A DNA stretch of 64,000 nucleotides from Pterois miles (lineage: Eukaryota > Chordata > Actinopteri > Perciformes > Scorpaenidae): contig CAMQGK010000052.1 in NCBI GenBank assembly GCA_947000775.1, positions 26,666,501 to 26,730,500 on the forward strand, given 5' to 3'. Made by a program: the position numbers and the translations under genes. This document shows, one piece after another, positions 35,811 through 48,529 of this stretch (position 1 is its first letter; each line of letters begins with the position of its first letter). The notes under the pieces are model-generated. The model ran no database searches and was not told the origin of the DNA. It saw nothing but the letters and a program-made list of their open reading frames with translations.

Positions 35811-37323
35811 GTATATGAGTACACATGCAAATAGTCAATCGTGTGCAACAGTGGTTCTTTTTTTACTTTTCTTTTCTCCCTATATACAGAGTAGACATGA
35901 CCTAGCCCCTTTTTTTTATAAATTCAAGGTAGCTGCTGCAGGCTTTAAGCAATCTACATATAAAGAGCCCTGGATGACAAGTCCATATAAGATTTAAACT
36001 GAATAAATTACATTTTTCATATCAATTATATCTCCCCACTCGTGAACAGTCAAGATGCTTGGCATCACATGGCCTGAACCCCGTGTAGAACTCGCCTAAT
36101 CAGGAGCGGGATTTATTTCCGCACAACAAAGCTATCCCCTCGGGTAAACCAAATCTAACCCCGTCACTCTTTTTTTTTTTTTTTTTTTTTTTTCACGCCT
36201 GGTGACTTTGATTTGTGTGGCTTTGCAAATTTCCCAAAGAAATATAATGAGGCGTACTCCAACAACAAAAGTGAAAATGCATTACAGATGGTGAGTCACT
36301 CTTCTGGGCTGGCTCTTTCGCCATCCTGGTGGGGCTGACATGATTAGTTTTAAATTGAACTGATGAAACTCTTTCTCATGGGCACACTGGCGCTCACACC
36401 CAGAGAAATCTAACATGATTAACACGAGGCCTGTGACAATGACAAGTGCTTAATATGAATGACACTGAAACCAGTAACTTGCGCCATTAGACAGTGTATC
36501 CTCTTTATTTCCAGTGACATTTCACTGTGGCCGTCAGCCGCCTCACCTGACGAGTCCTCTGCACTCCCCGTAGACAGCAGGGCCACAAAATGTGGGCAAC
36601 ATGGTTCACTTGAAATTCCGCTCACTAATGTTGGACTTCTAGAAATGACCTTTACTGCCGCATCCCATATGAACACAGAGCATCAGCAGCGCAGCTCTGA
36701 GCAAAGAGTGCTCGCTGCCTCCTCTGCCTGAATGGAGGAAACTGACGAAAGAGTTAGCCGAGAGGGAGAAACACGTAGGGGGTTACGGAAAGGTCACGCG
36801 GCGTATCTGTTTTCTACAGTGAGCTCAGTCAGCCATCTGCCTGTCCCTTTTATGCAGTCAGCCCTCACTCTTCTTAAGACTTGATAGTGGCTCTTTTGCC
36901 TTGAGTTGTTTTGTCACGTCACATTTGGAAAGGTGGTGTGATTCGAGACTGTGTTGAAATGTTGCCTCACTCATTACAATATCCAACCGATTGCCTAGTT
37001 CCTCCCGTTCACGGAAAACATTCAGAGCGTCAAGTGGAGAAAGCTGAGAAATCATTAGTGTTCAGCTTCCTTTGTAATGAAAATGGTTTGTTGCTGAGGC
37101 AAAAGGAGAATATGAGATACCTGCTGTAGAGAGGCAGTGAATCTACGGGAATATTATATCCTATTAAAACTCTTTAATTTGGTGCTCTGATCAGCTCTGA
37201 TGTAGACTGAAAAAAAGTGCTTGAAAGCTCTGAAAATGCCAGTAAGTGCACATCTGAGTTGAGATGACGAATGAACCTGAACCATGCTCAACTTGAAGTG
37301 ATATCTCACAGGTCTACGTGACA
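35811..37323. other. Intron 1, mostly unique
   Basis: A run of 24 T at 36,170-36,193. 36,300-37,100 is non-repetitive with frames open on both strands (for example 36,459-36,731), but none has a domain or paired splice sites. Confidence 0.4.
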
Positions 37324-37642
37324 TTAAAGGAACAGTGTGTGGCATTTAGTGGGATTTACTGGCAGAAATATATTCTATTCTTCATCCAGTTTGTTTTCCT
37401 GAGTGTGCAATCACCTGAAAATAAGAATTGTTTTGTTAGCAGTACATAGAGCATACATCCTCTTCATGGCGCTAGCTGCCATGTTTCTACAGTCGCCCAA
37501 AACGGACAAACCAAACACTGGCTCCTGATACAGCCATTCACATTTTAATGTTTTTGCATTGTCCACCATAGTTCTCTTACACGCACACAGGTAAAGCTTC
37601 GATTGGTTGCAATCTGCAACCTCACTGCACTGTCATTTTAAA
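37324..37642 (+). repeat. Family-C repeat with TTAA ends
   Basis: Starts TTAAAGGAACAGTGTGTGGC and ends CACTGTCATTTTAA, roughly inverted. It contains CACCTGAAAATAAGAATTG, TGTTTCTACAGTCGCCCAAAAC and GGTTGCAATCTGCAACCTC. The TTAA at both ends fits a TTAA-target element. Confidence 0.7.
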
Positions 37643-37817
37643 GATATATTAGTATGTGTAAAATACAGTGTCCTAACACTTCATATTACAATATTTGCCG
37701 TAATCTGATGGCACAAAACAGGGAGACGACATTTTTTTCTTTCACAACTAATGGAGCAAACGTTCCTAATGAAATAACAAGTACAACTTTTGAAGCAGAC
37801 TTTAAACGTTCCCTTTG

Positions 37818-38395
37818 GCTCATAGACTGTATATAAGAAGTAGACATAGTCTAGGTATAGTCTGGACCGCCATTTTGAAGCCTTGAGTTTGGCATTTTGG
37901 TCGTCGCCATCTTGGTTTTTTGCAACTAGAAGTGACACGAGAGGGTGGAGCTACAACCGAATGGTGGATGAGATATTTTTCTGTGACCGAAAAGGTTATG
38001 ATTAACTTTGATGGGCTGAAAACACACTGTGAAAGGGTTAAAGTTGTTAGACCAAAAAATGTATAACTCCCAGACTAGACAATGCTGTGGTAGTGACCTG
38101 TCAATCACAAGCATCCCCTGCTTTATGGTCTGTTTGACTCTAAATGACTCTATAATTTACTAAATGGACATCATGCTGTATTGAAGAAGACTTGAAACTA
38201 GTGATTGAGACCATAAACTCCTGTTTACAATGTCTACTGAGGTATTAAATCAATGAGAAGTAAGCTTATTTTCTCATAGACTTCTACACAATCAGATTTC
38301 TTCTTGCAACCAGAGGAGTCGCCCCCTGCTGGCTGTTAGACAGAATGCAAGTTTAAGGCACTTCAGCATTGGCTGCGCTTCTCAGACCAGCAGGC
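37818..38395 (+). repeat. Family-F repeat, plus orientation
   Basis: CATAGACTGTATATAAGAAG at the start, CCATCTTGGTTTTTTGCAAC in the middle, then CTTGCAACCAGAGGAGTCGC and CCCCCTGCTGGCTGTTAGAC near the end. The last part returns in reverse at 48,985-49,140. Non-coding teleost repeat. Confidence 0.65.
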
Positions 38396-40947
38396 CACTG
38401 CTTTGGATTTACTAATTTGGTTTAACCCCTCGCAAACAGCTTTGCTGTCATTTTGAACTTAGATTTATGAATGAATGTGATGCTTGTGGTCGAGCTGTAG
38501 TGGGACAAATATAACCTCCACCGGGGCTGAGTGGGACAGCCTGTCAACAAAGCAAGTAGGCCACCAAACAAGCTAATATTATAGCTACAAAGTCTACATG
38601 CGTGTGTTAAAAATATATATTCTGTAGAGCTAATTTGTGGGTATTAGAGGATAATTTACTTGAGTATAGTTGGGGATATCTTTACCATTTATAGCAATGT
38701 AAACAAACAAACAATGAGTGTGACGATGGTTTATGGAGGTATATTGATATTTCAAAATGTGATATTTGAGAGGGATTCTTTGCTTCTTCACATGTATTGA
38801 TTTCAGGCTGCTGCAGCTATGAATGAGGCTTCAAAGATCAACACACAATTATTTACAGCTTCTTGTGGTTCTTCAGTCAGTGATGATTATATATTCAAAC
38901 TGCATTTTTCTCCACAAAGCGTCTCTGAAGAGCCATTTATGCTTTCGAGGGTGTTTTTCTCGTCGTTAACAATGCAGACCTCTGATGTTTGCTAGCCACA
39001 AATGCAGTCCTGTTAGCCAGATACACCACCCTGTTCTGGCACCGCTGATCCCCACTGATATGCTATTTGCTCTTGCAGCCATGTCATACAGCCTGCGGGG
39101 GATTTCTGGATTTAACAAGTCACTTGCTGTTTGTGTGTCTTTGCAACCCCACCTGACAAGCAGGATGTGGGATTTAACACCCAAGGGCTGCTGATCTGGT
39201 CACGGAAACTTGTCAGAGAAAAACCAAAAGTCAATATCAGTGCTGAGTAAGAAAGGTAAAGAGGGAGAGGGAGAGAACAGAGTATGACACAGACAGGAGG
39301 AGCCTCTTATTCGTCCTCTCTCCAGTCTGGAGATGGGGGCTTATTACTACCTCACAGCCTGAAGCTCTGTCTCTTCTATAGAGACAGAAAGTGGCAAAGG
39401 GAGAGTGTCAGACAGTGATTAATTCTGAGGTAACGCAGAGGCTGATAAGGGTGATATCTGGTCTTGCTAAAGCGCCACAACCTGCATTGTGTTCTTACTG
39501 AGGTCCCTGTGCCTTTTCTGAGAGGCCGACACTTTCTTTTCCTCTCTTTTTACCACAGTCTGAAAAGGCACATGTGCATTCGTTTCTCTTCAAAACCTGT
39601 ACGTTTTTTTGTCACATTTTGATTTTTTCACTGGCGTCATTGTTGCTCACGTTGCTGTTTCCTTCTCTCTGTTTGTGTCCGTCTGTCTTATGCCTGGTGT
39701 TAAGAGTTTTATTGTGCCTTTTTTTTTCTTCTATAAACTGCCAGACTTTTCTCCCCTTTTCTGAATTTTTGTGATTTATTTTTCTTTTCACTCAATTTCC
39801 TGCATAATGTTTAGATTAAAGGACCGTGCACCGGCATGTTTCATCCCAATTACTGCAAGTCAGAAATGCTTCGCTTCACAGCTACTCATTTACTGCCATT
39901 CCAGGCAGCCGTTGGTTTCCATCTATTTTAATAGGTTATAAAAATAAACCCTGCAATAAGCAGTATCTGTGGTGATATTCTATATTGTGCTCATTGTCAA
40001 CAAATCCCTTAAAAAGACCAAAACCAACAATGAATTGTCCACCTACAGCTGTTGTCTATGAATCCAAAGCCTGATGTAGTTCATTCTTCTGTGCCATAGA
40101 CTTCCATTGCTGTCCAAACATCAGTGAGCCTCACTGTTGCACTGAATGACACTTTCCGTCATTACCATAGTAATGAGGATAATAGCTGTAGCTGAAAATG
40201 GTCCCCAACAAACACACTATCTACTCTCATTTGAGTAACGTTTGTTAAAAACTACAATGCCCAGCTGTTCTAGGGACTATGCTTTTTTGACAAATGGTAG
40301 ATGGTAATGGTAGAATTATATATATATATTCATGACATTTGTGACAGAAAGTTGTAAGTTAATGAAATAACGCTTTGTTTTTGGTCTCTTCATGGAATAC
40401 GTTGATGATTAAAAAAAAAGGAATATTGCCGGCTTATTATATCAAGCGTATGTTAATTGATTTTCATATCAGAAACAATGGGAGAAAAGTACTTAACTCT
40501 ACAGCATGTTCTTGAAAATGTTGGCAAAAATCTGAGATATACTGCACATGATTCATAATTAATGCTTTTTTGGATCAGCAGAACAATTTGATAAACTCTT
40601 GTTTGTATTTTATTAATTTAGCAAACAATTGCCTATTTTACACAGCCTGCAGATATGAAGCAACATGAGCATTGATTTGAAGCTGTTTTTCTGGAGACCT
40701 GACTGATTAATCCTAATATCCACCCTCCTGTTAGCTCTGGTTTCAGTCAAATACAGCAAAGTTGTGGGCTGTGAAATCAAAACAATGAGCTGAAGGGAAC
40801 TGCAGTCGGATGGGAAATGACTTTTGGTTCGTCGCTGCAAGGGACGGCTTTCACATTAGTCAACTGATCTGTTGTTAATATGAAATTATTGATCAGTGTT
40901 GCTTTATCTGATACTTGCAAAAACACTGGTGTGGTTCTTTAAAAGAC
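38396..40947. other. Intron 1, no exon recognised
   Basis: At 39,080 a pyrimidine tract plus CAG precedes an ATG with 37 codons, but no donor follows and I reject it as an exon. 39,540-39,800 is T/C-rich. Nothing else stands out. Confidence 0.4.
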
Positions 40948-41950
40948 TAGGGATGCTAATTTTGAAAAAAATATTATTAACCAATAACTGACCTTCGTTA
41001 ACCGATTATTTACCGTTAACCCGACATGCAGCGGTGCGCCAGCTGCAGTTTATGAGCCACAACAGACAACTGAATCAACAGTTCACCGTTAGGAGAGCTA
41101 CTGTAGCAGCCACAGTGCTGCGTTCACTGTCTCTAGTTCACCGTCTGGGAGCGTTAGCAGCCACGGTGCTGCGTTCACTGTCTCCAGTTCACCATCTGGG
41201 AGCAATAGCAGCCACAGTGCTGCGTTCACTGTGTCCAGTTCATCATCCGGGAGCGTTAGCAGCCACGGTGCTGCGTTCACTGTCTCTAGTTCACCGTCTG
41301 GAAGCGTTAGCAGCCACAGTGCTGCGTTCACTGTCTCCAGTTCATCATCCAGGAGCGTTAGCAGCCACAGTGCTGCGTTCACTGTCTCTAGTTCACCGTC
41401 TGGAAGCGTTAGCAGCCACAGTGCTGCGTTCACTGTCTCCAGTTCATCATCCAGGAGCGTTAGCAGCCACGGTGCTGCGTTCACTGTCTCCAGTTCACCA
41501 TGCGGGATCAATAGCAGCCACGATGTTGCGTTCACTGTCTCCAGTTCACCATCCGGGAGCGTTAGCAGTCACTTTGCTGTGTTCACTGTTTATTTTAGCA
41601 GGTTTTCATCTGTGTGTCTGCCCAGATTAGTGATAGCGATTTTCGGACAGCTACATTAGCAGCTGCTAGCGTTGTCGGTGGCTTTGTGCCTGCTGTAGCA
41701 TAACTTCAGCGAGTTTCCAACAGACAGATCTGACAACTTCCTGTATCTGTATTGGCTCTCTCTTTTAAGGTGGACCCACTCTCCTTAAAGTAACGAGCTG
41801 CTTCTCTATGTTTTTGTCAGCTTTTTAATCAATTATCAATATTTCTTTTAACCGTTTAACAAATCGCGTTAATTGGTTAAAATGCTTAATGTTGGTTATT
41901 GATTAAATAGTTAATAAATAATTTTTATTTACTAATTATTATCATCCCAA
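40948..41950. mobile_element. hAT-like MITE with expanded 51-bp minisatellite, copy 2
   Basis: The left end TAGGGATGCTAATTTTG and right end ATTATCATCCCAA match copy 1 (2,729-3,558). The subterminal TTAACCGATTATTTACCG and the AACTTCAGCGAGTTTCCAAC section are shared. The flanks TAAAAGAC and GAGAAAAC agree at only 5 of 8, so the target duplication is weak. The interior array 41,105-41,580 makes this copy longer than copy 1. No transposase. Confidence 0.8.
41105..41580. repeat. 51-bp minisatellite, about 9 units
   Basis: Units begin AGCAGCCAC at 41,105 and then every 51 bp to 41,513, with a diverged last unit from 41,564 (AGCAGTCAC). Because 51 is 17 codons and the unit lacks stops in several frames, three overlapping frames of 142-198 codons stay open on both strands. 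The predicted peptides are simple 17-residue repeats. I treat them as a consequence of the array, not as genes. Confidence 0.9.
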
Positions 41951-43337
41951 GAGAAAACCTGTGGGCCAGTTTCAGGAAGTGAACAAGAGAAACGCTGAAA
42001 TAAACCGGAATGATAAAGACTAAAATGTCAAGATATTCCCTTTCTAGCTCCAACTGCTGGCAGTCATCATTAATTAGATCTTTTCTTTCTTAATTAAATC
42101 CAACTTGTCTGAGTAAAATCCATTTAATTGTGAGCTGTCTGGATCCTTGGCTGATAAGGCCTGTCAGCTTTCAACTGGTGAGATGTCATGTCCACCCCGT
42201 CTCCTTTCTAAGGGGCAGTGCTTTGAGCCTTTTACATTACAGTGAATGGCAGTTCATAACCTTATCTTTCCGCACTACTGTGCTGTATAAATCCTCTTTG
42301 GGAAACACTACTCCAGAGCATCCTGAGATTTATCACGTCTTGTCATAAATAAACATAAATAAAAGAGAAAAAAGGATGCGTATCCTGTTCACCTGGGGTG
42401 TCTGGAAGATGACTGGGGTTAGAGCGTGTGATTCTGATGCATGGCTGGCAGAAAGACTGACACTCCCGGTCTCTTCAGTGTCTCCCCCAACCACACACAA
42501 TCAAGACGTATGAACGAATTGCTGCCGCATCCAAGCGTCATGAAAACACTTTGGGCAAAGGCGATCCCCTCGGTGGCTCTATTTCATGCTACGTAGACAT
42601 CTGTCTGAGCATGCGGCTGTTTGAGCGCAGGCAGATAGGTCGGCAGGATGATAGCAGAGATTTTACTGAAGAGGAGCGACAGTTTGAGGCAGCACTCAGA
42701 GTAACAGCATGTAGAGAGGTTTGTTCCAAAATGGGGCATGCACCATTTGGGATAAAAAAAAGTGACACCCACTTTTACAAAATGATTGACAGCAGAAAAA
42801 TCTTTAAAGGGTAGCAGCTGACAAAACAGATAACTCTAAAAACGTTGTTCTCGTAAATTGAGGAATATTTTCTAAAAATACATAATGTAGGTGTCAGTAG
42901 CTCAATACTTCATATGCAAATGATTTAACTTTAGAGCATGTGGCGTTCGGCGCTCACAGATGTTATCTTTTCTGTCCGTCCCACCCTCCTTTGTAATCTT
43001 TTTTAAATACTCAGCAACTTGTAGGGAGGAGGCATGCTGAGCGGGTACTCGCTGTTGTGCTGGAACTGCATGTGTCATTTGTAACTGTGACAGCAAACCT
43101 ACCTGGAGCTCAGAGCTGGGACTGAGAGCAGGAAGGAGAGCTCAGACTGATCACTTGAATTTGTCTCAGAGCTCAGTTAGAGGCCTCGGCCTGCTGCTGT
43201 TACAGAGAGAGACGGGGAGGCTGCAGGGCTGCATGCAGTCATTATTTACCATTATCATTTATCATTTACATGCCAGTATGTAGTTGGAGACTGTCTCTTT
43301 CGGTCGGTGTCCCCATCGACAGGACAACAGTTTTTGT
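41951..43337. other. Intron 1, no exon recognised
   Basis: Unique-looking. An 87-codon frame at 42,551-42,814 has mixed composition but no splice context or known domain. Confidence 0.4.
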
Positions 43338-43339
43338 CT

Positions 43340-43978
43340 CGGGCTGTCAATCAATTAAAATATTTAATCACGATCAATCACATGATGGTCCATAGTTAAT
43401 TGCCGTTAATTGCAAATTAATCACACATTTTATATCTGTACAAAATATACCTTAATGACAGATCTGTCAAGTGTTTTACTCTCTTATTTACATGGGAGTG
43501 GGCAAATATGCTGCTTTATGCAAATGTATTTATTAATGGAAATCAATTAACAACACAAAACAATGACAATTAATGCCCAGAAATCCTCACAGGTTCTGCA
43601 TTTAGCATGAAAAATATGCTCAAATCCTAACATGGTGAACTGCAGCCTAACAGCTGTCAGCTGTCAGTGTGCTGACTTGACTATGACTTGATCCAAACTG
43701 CGTGTGATTATCATAAAGTGGGCATGTCTGTAAAGGGGGGACTCGTGGGTACCCAGAGAACCCATTTTCATTCACATATCTTGAGGTCAGAGGTCAAGGG
43801 ACCCCTTTGAAAATGCTAATTTTTCCTCATCAGAATTTAAGCTTTGAAACTGAGCCCACTACGACCCTTGTCTGATTTTTAAGAGGTTAAATGAAAATAG
43901 CTAGTTCCATTAATGTGTTAAAGAAATTAGTGCCCTTAAAACAAATGGCATTATTATTGCGTTAACTTCGAAAGCTGT
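43340..43978 (+). mobile_element. Family-D MITE, plus copy
   Basis: Starts GGGCTGTCAATCAATTAAAA, ends TTGCGTTAACTTCGAAAGCT. The interior has AGTGTGCTGACTTGACTATG, AAAGTGGGCATGTCTGTAAA and GAGGTCAGAGGTCAAGGGAC. Related copies lie at 46,893-47,595 (reverse) and 61,212-61,936. No transposase; the ends resemble hAT termini (TAGGGCTGTCAA). Confidence 0.75.
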
Positions 43979-44049
43979 AAATTTGCCAGTTCCTTCCAAA
44001 ACTGTTCAAATCACTGTTAACATATGAAGTCATTTTATGATGTGACAAC

Positions 44050-44650
44050 GCCATGGGTAAGGTTTGGTTTAGGCACAAAAACGACTTAGTTAGGTTTAGG
44101 GAAAGATCATGGTTTGTGCTGAGTAAGTCCTGTTTAAGATCAGTGAAACATTGTGGTTTGGGTCAAAGTTATAGTTAAGAGTATGGGAGTTTTGTTGTCA
44201 TGGTTACAATAATGAATAGTTGGTTAAGGTTAGGGAATGATTGTGGTTATGCTTTAAAAAATACTGTCAGTTGGAAACAGGAAACAATCAGCAGTGTTGA
44301 AGTCCTAACCCGATCTCACTGGAAGGTGTATAAATAGCGTAACATTACAAGGACATTTTTACGGCATGCAGCTCACTACGATAACAGCTGCAGGTAGGTT
44401 TAGGCAGCAAAACAAGTTAGTTAGGTTTAGGAAAAACATCATCATTCGCCTTGAACTAAGTATGTAAACTAAGTAAAATACGTCATGATTCGTCAAATTA
44501 AAGTGGTCACACATTAATATGAAGTCTGTGGTATGCATACTAAACAACCAACAAGGTTTTCATCCTGCTGTTCGTGTCCCGTGCGTCATGTTACAGTTTT
44601 TTCCGTAACGTTTGGTGTCATTTTCACTGTATAATCATGAACCTAAACCT
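44050..44650 (+). repeat. Family-B repeats
   Basis: Several TTAGGTTTAGG-type cores (44,062, 44,091, 44,396, 44,421). 44,447-44,475 (CCTTGAACTAAGTATGTAAAC) is the uninterrupted counterpart of the site filled by the SINE at 21,306. Confidence 0.6.
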
Positions 44651-46604
44651 TAAACCTAACTATAGTGATTTTATTGCTTGAACCTATGCAAGAGTTTTTG
44701 TTTACTTGACAACATTAAGCACATGTTTATTGAGTCTGTTGGCTTTCCAAAGTCACAGTTAGATTGATGACATCTTTTATCATTTCCTAGTAGTACCAAA
44801 TAGTAAAAGACACAAATAGCTTGTGGACTAACTACCAAAACAGCATACTATAAAGATTGGTATATCGTGTATACTGTATAGTAATAGTGGAGGTGAGGGT
44901 TTAGAAAAGCTCGTGACTGTAAGGCCAGATCTCACCTACATTCATGTAACAGCTGGCTGAGGGGAGTCATAGATCAGGATCAGTTCAATCAATAGATGAT
45001 TTGATCTACACCCCAAAAAAGCATTTAAAATTGTGTGAAATGCTTGAAAATACTTGCTAGAAAAGAAACAGGAAACATTAGTCAACATCACTGCCGGGGA
45101 ACACCACGCTCTGTAGGATCCATACATGATATTACCGACACATTTCACCATTAGCTGCCGTTATTGACCGTGTGTGTGTTTTCTTCACAGCAGAGCCAGA
45201 TGTTTTCTTGTTCCTCATGCTGAGGAAGAAACAGGTTTTGCGTTGTTAGTTTAGAGGAAATAGTCACATAAACATGCAATTTTCATTTTCTAGCAAAAAA
45301 CTGACTCGCTCCCCCCGGCTCAAGGTCAAAATGGGTTCTGATGTAGACCAAGCTGGTGTGTTGACGTCCGTTTTGCATGCTTATAATCATATATTTTTTC
45401 AAAGGAACTGCAGATTCAACTTCACCAACTCACGTTTTGACACTTTATTTAACAGAAATAATTAATATCAATTGTTTAGGTGTATTTTGTATTGATAAAA
45501 CTGCTGGATGCAGATGTTTTGACTGTGGCAAAGATAGGCGGGATGAAGCTGTCATTGTATGAGTTTGATTAGAAATTAATTACTTAATAATACTGGAATA
45601 AACTTTTTTAACTTTTTTTTAAAAATGCATATTCTTTGGTCAACTACATAATACAAGGCGACTGTTGGGAAATAAATAGAGTATTTTTATTTTTAACTGA
45701 CACCAGATTTAATCTGAAGTGTTTTTAATGCAAAGCATCATTTTCCAAGACAGCAAAACTTTTTTTCCATATTTACATATTAACAAACATAATGTCAAAA
45801 GACACAAGAAATACACTCTTCAAAAAATAAATTGATAAATAAATAATAAAAAAGAAAATGAATACTAAAATCAGATGTATACCGTACATGTATTATAAAT
45901 AAATAACAGAAACTAATAATTGTAATAAATAATAATATAGATGAGAAAAACTGTAAAAACAGAGTCCTGATGGCCCAAAACTATATTTATCTGCTTAAAA
46001 CAAGATTGAAATACTAGCATACACATAATAAATGACTATGTATTGAAAGGATACTCATCATAATGAACTAACTCTTCCCATGATGCAGTTCTTAGACATG
46101 TGACGACTTCAACAATCCCATATTGCCTTCATAAAACCAGACTTTGCTCCTTGCAGTGATCTTCTCGTATGTGTGCGTGTTGTTTCCATGAGTCCATCCA
46201 TGCATTCATTAAGAAATCTTTGCAGCCAATCAGAAGGAAGCAGTGGGTGAAAATGAATATTTTACCTCGACCTAGAAAGAAGCAGCTCCTGGCTGAATGT
46301 AGCTGACGCATCTCAAAGGCAATGAGATGTCACCTTCCCCTGAACGCCTTATCTTGAAGTGTGATGGCTGGCAGATGGCGCTTTACTGGACCTGAGCGCT
46401 GCACATTATAGGCATTTAGCTGACTAACTGATTCCTTCAGTGTTATAGACGCAAAAGAGAGGAAGCTTCAGTTCCTGGACTGCCAGCGCCCCAAAGGACC
46501 AACAGAACTCATAATCTGGTTTCATATATTATTCATTATTGTACTCAAGTCTATTTTAACGCATTACTCACAGCCCATATGTGCACTGAAAGTCCATACT
46601 AACT
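44651..46604. other. Intron 1, AT-rich
   Basis: 45,775-45,960 is almost entirely A/T. No exon or repeat end recognised. Confidence 0.4.
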
Positions 46605-47726
46605 TAGGGATGCACCAATACCGATACCCGATTGGATATTGTGTCAGTACTGACTCGTGTTTCGGTAAAAATGGGATCTATTAAATTAAATTCTATGCTT
46701 ATATACTATATCCATTATAAACTGGAATTTGAATTCATATTTAGGTTTTGACCAATTTGTTGCTGTATCAAAACGGTTATTATTTGAATTGTAGTTCCTG
46801 TTAATTTTATTTTTTTACCAAGTTTCTGGTATATGATTTATAATTCAAATGATACATAAAAATTCAGTGAATTTATATCTATGTATTTATTTTAGGGCTG
46901 TCAAAGTTAATGCGATAACGTGTTAGCTGAAGACTATTTTAACGCCACTAATTTCTTTAACGCATTAACGCAACTTGTGATTTCTAGGTTGATGCAGTTT
47001 TAAAGCAAGAGTGAAGATACTGGCATCATATGAAACTAGAAAACCTAATGAATCCATCGGTACCAACCATGTCATATTAGCGTGTCGAGAAGGAGGTTAA
47101 ATAACGCTCCAAACTTACGCTACATTTTGGCAAGGAAAAAAATGGCATGGCTGTTTTCAAAGGGGTCCCTCGACCTCTGACCTTAAGATATGTGAATGTA
47201 AATGGGTTCTCTGGGTACCCACCAGTCTTCCCTTTACAGACATGCCCACTTTATGATGATCACACTGACACACAGCTGTTGTTGTCTGTTGGGCTGCAGT
47301 TTGTGATGTTACGATTTGAGCATACATGTTTTATGCTAAATACAGTACCTGTGAGGGTTTCTGGACAATATTTGCCATTTTTTTGTGTTGTTAATTGATT
47401 TTGAACAATAAATATATACACACGTTTGTATAAAGCAGCATATTTGCCCATTCTCATGTTGATAAGAGTATTAAATACTTGACAAATCTCCCTTTAAGGT
47501 ACATTTTGAGCAGATTAAAAAAATAGATTTTTTTTTGCGATTAATTAAGATGGTGAACTATGGACAATCATGCGAATCAAAGTTTAAGTCAAGCGTGATG
47601 TTGTCTTACACATAACAGAATGATCCCAGTCACTTCTACACAGTGTGGCATACGGTATTATGATACTCAAAGCCCAGGTATCGCTATCGGTATCAGGACT
47701 GAATAAGTCAGATTGGTGCGTCCCTA
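46605..47726. mobile_element. hAT-like element carrying a nested family-D MITE
   Basis: TAGGGATGCACCAATACCGA at the left and GATTGGTGCGTCCCTA at the right are inverted ends. Flanks TACTAACT (46,597-46,604) and TACTGACC (47,727-47,734) match at 6 of 8. Shared interior with 28,484-28,971 includes CAATTTGTTGCTG and the region at 47,600-47,650. The middle is interrupted by 46,893-47,595. Sequence right of the element (47,727-47,806) is also shared with the 28-kb copy, so the boundary is not secure. Confidence 0.65.
46893..47595 (-). mobile_element. Family-D MITE, nested, minus copy
   Basis: Begins TAGGGCTGTCAAAGTTAATG and contains the reverse of the 43-kb copy (GTCCCTCGACCTCTGACCTT, TTTACAGACATGCCCACTTT). 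The far end is eroded. An 83-codon frame here is only the repeat. Confidence 0.75.
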
Positions 47727-47806
47727 TACTGACCATAAAGTGATCACTCCCAGATGCAACTCCAGTGCAAGACAGCAAAACAAGATGCATTACTCCTCTA
47801 CAGTGC

Positions 47807-48529
47807 TGTATGTGATGACTAGCCCATTCCCTCCTGTCTTGTTTTCATCCTGTTATTCATTTTTCACTTTTCCTTTTAAACCTCATATGAGAAACTTGTG
47901 ATTCAACTAATAACTGGCTGGTTCGGTTAATAATTTAAAAAGCCTCCAAACCAATTTCTCTGCAGCGTAATACGAAGAAAATGACATTGAAATGCCAGAA
48001 AGTGAGGGACTGAAAAAGGCGACAGGGCGGCTGCAGGCAGCGCTACGAGACTCCTCGGGCCCATGACAAAACTTTTATGTCCAGAAAATTGAAAGTTTTG
48101 AAGAAACATGAAAAATGAGCGATAAGGAGAGAAGGTAGCTGGGGTGTGAATAGATTGTATTTAACTTTCAGCACATTGAGTCAGTTTATAATGCAAGTCC
48201 CTCACTGGACAAGTGTGATCTGAGCAAAGCTGCCAAAGGGTGCGCTGGTTTTAAAGAGTCTGTTTCTTTAAGCTTCTTAATATTCTGGTCAAATAATGGC
48301 TTCCTCATAGACTTTTTAGCCTCCTGATGAATTTCAAAATGGACCATTCATTTCACACCACCGGGGCTCTGCTGGCGTGTGTTCGTGTGTGCTCATGTAT
48401 GAATGTGAGTAGCTGTGTGGTCAGTGCCGGGGGGCGCAAGCAGCACATTAAGACAGTGACTGGCAGATATAATTTGGGGTTTAATTTCACAATGTTGAGC
48501 TCTTATTTCCTTGTCGACTGGTATGCTGA
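47807..48529. other. Intron 1, no exon recognised
   Basis: Nothing recognised. Confidence 0.4.

Noticed and set aside
39064..39194. Possible exon after TTTGCTCTTGCAG with ATG near 39,080
   Set aside because: Acceptor-like tract is present but no donor follows and the 37-codon frame ends in a stop with no recognisable sequence.
42551..42814. 87-codon frame with mixed, protein-like composition
   Set aside because: No splice signals at either side and no known family; short enough for chance in 64 kb.
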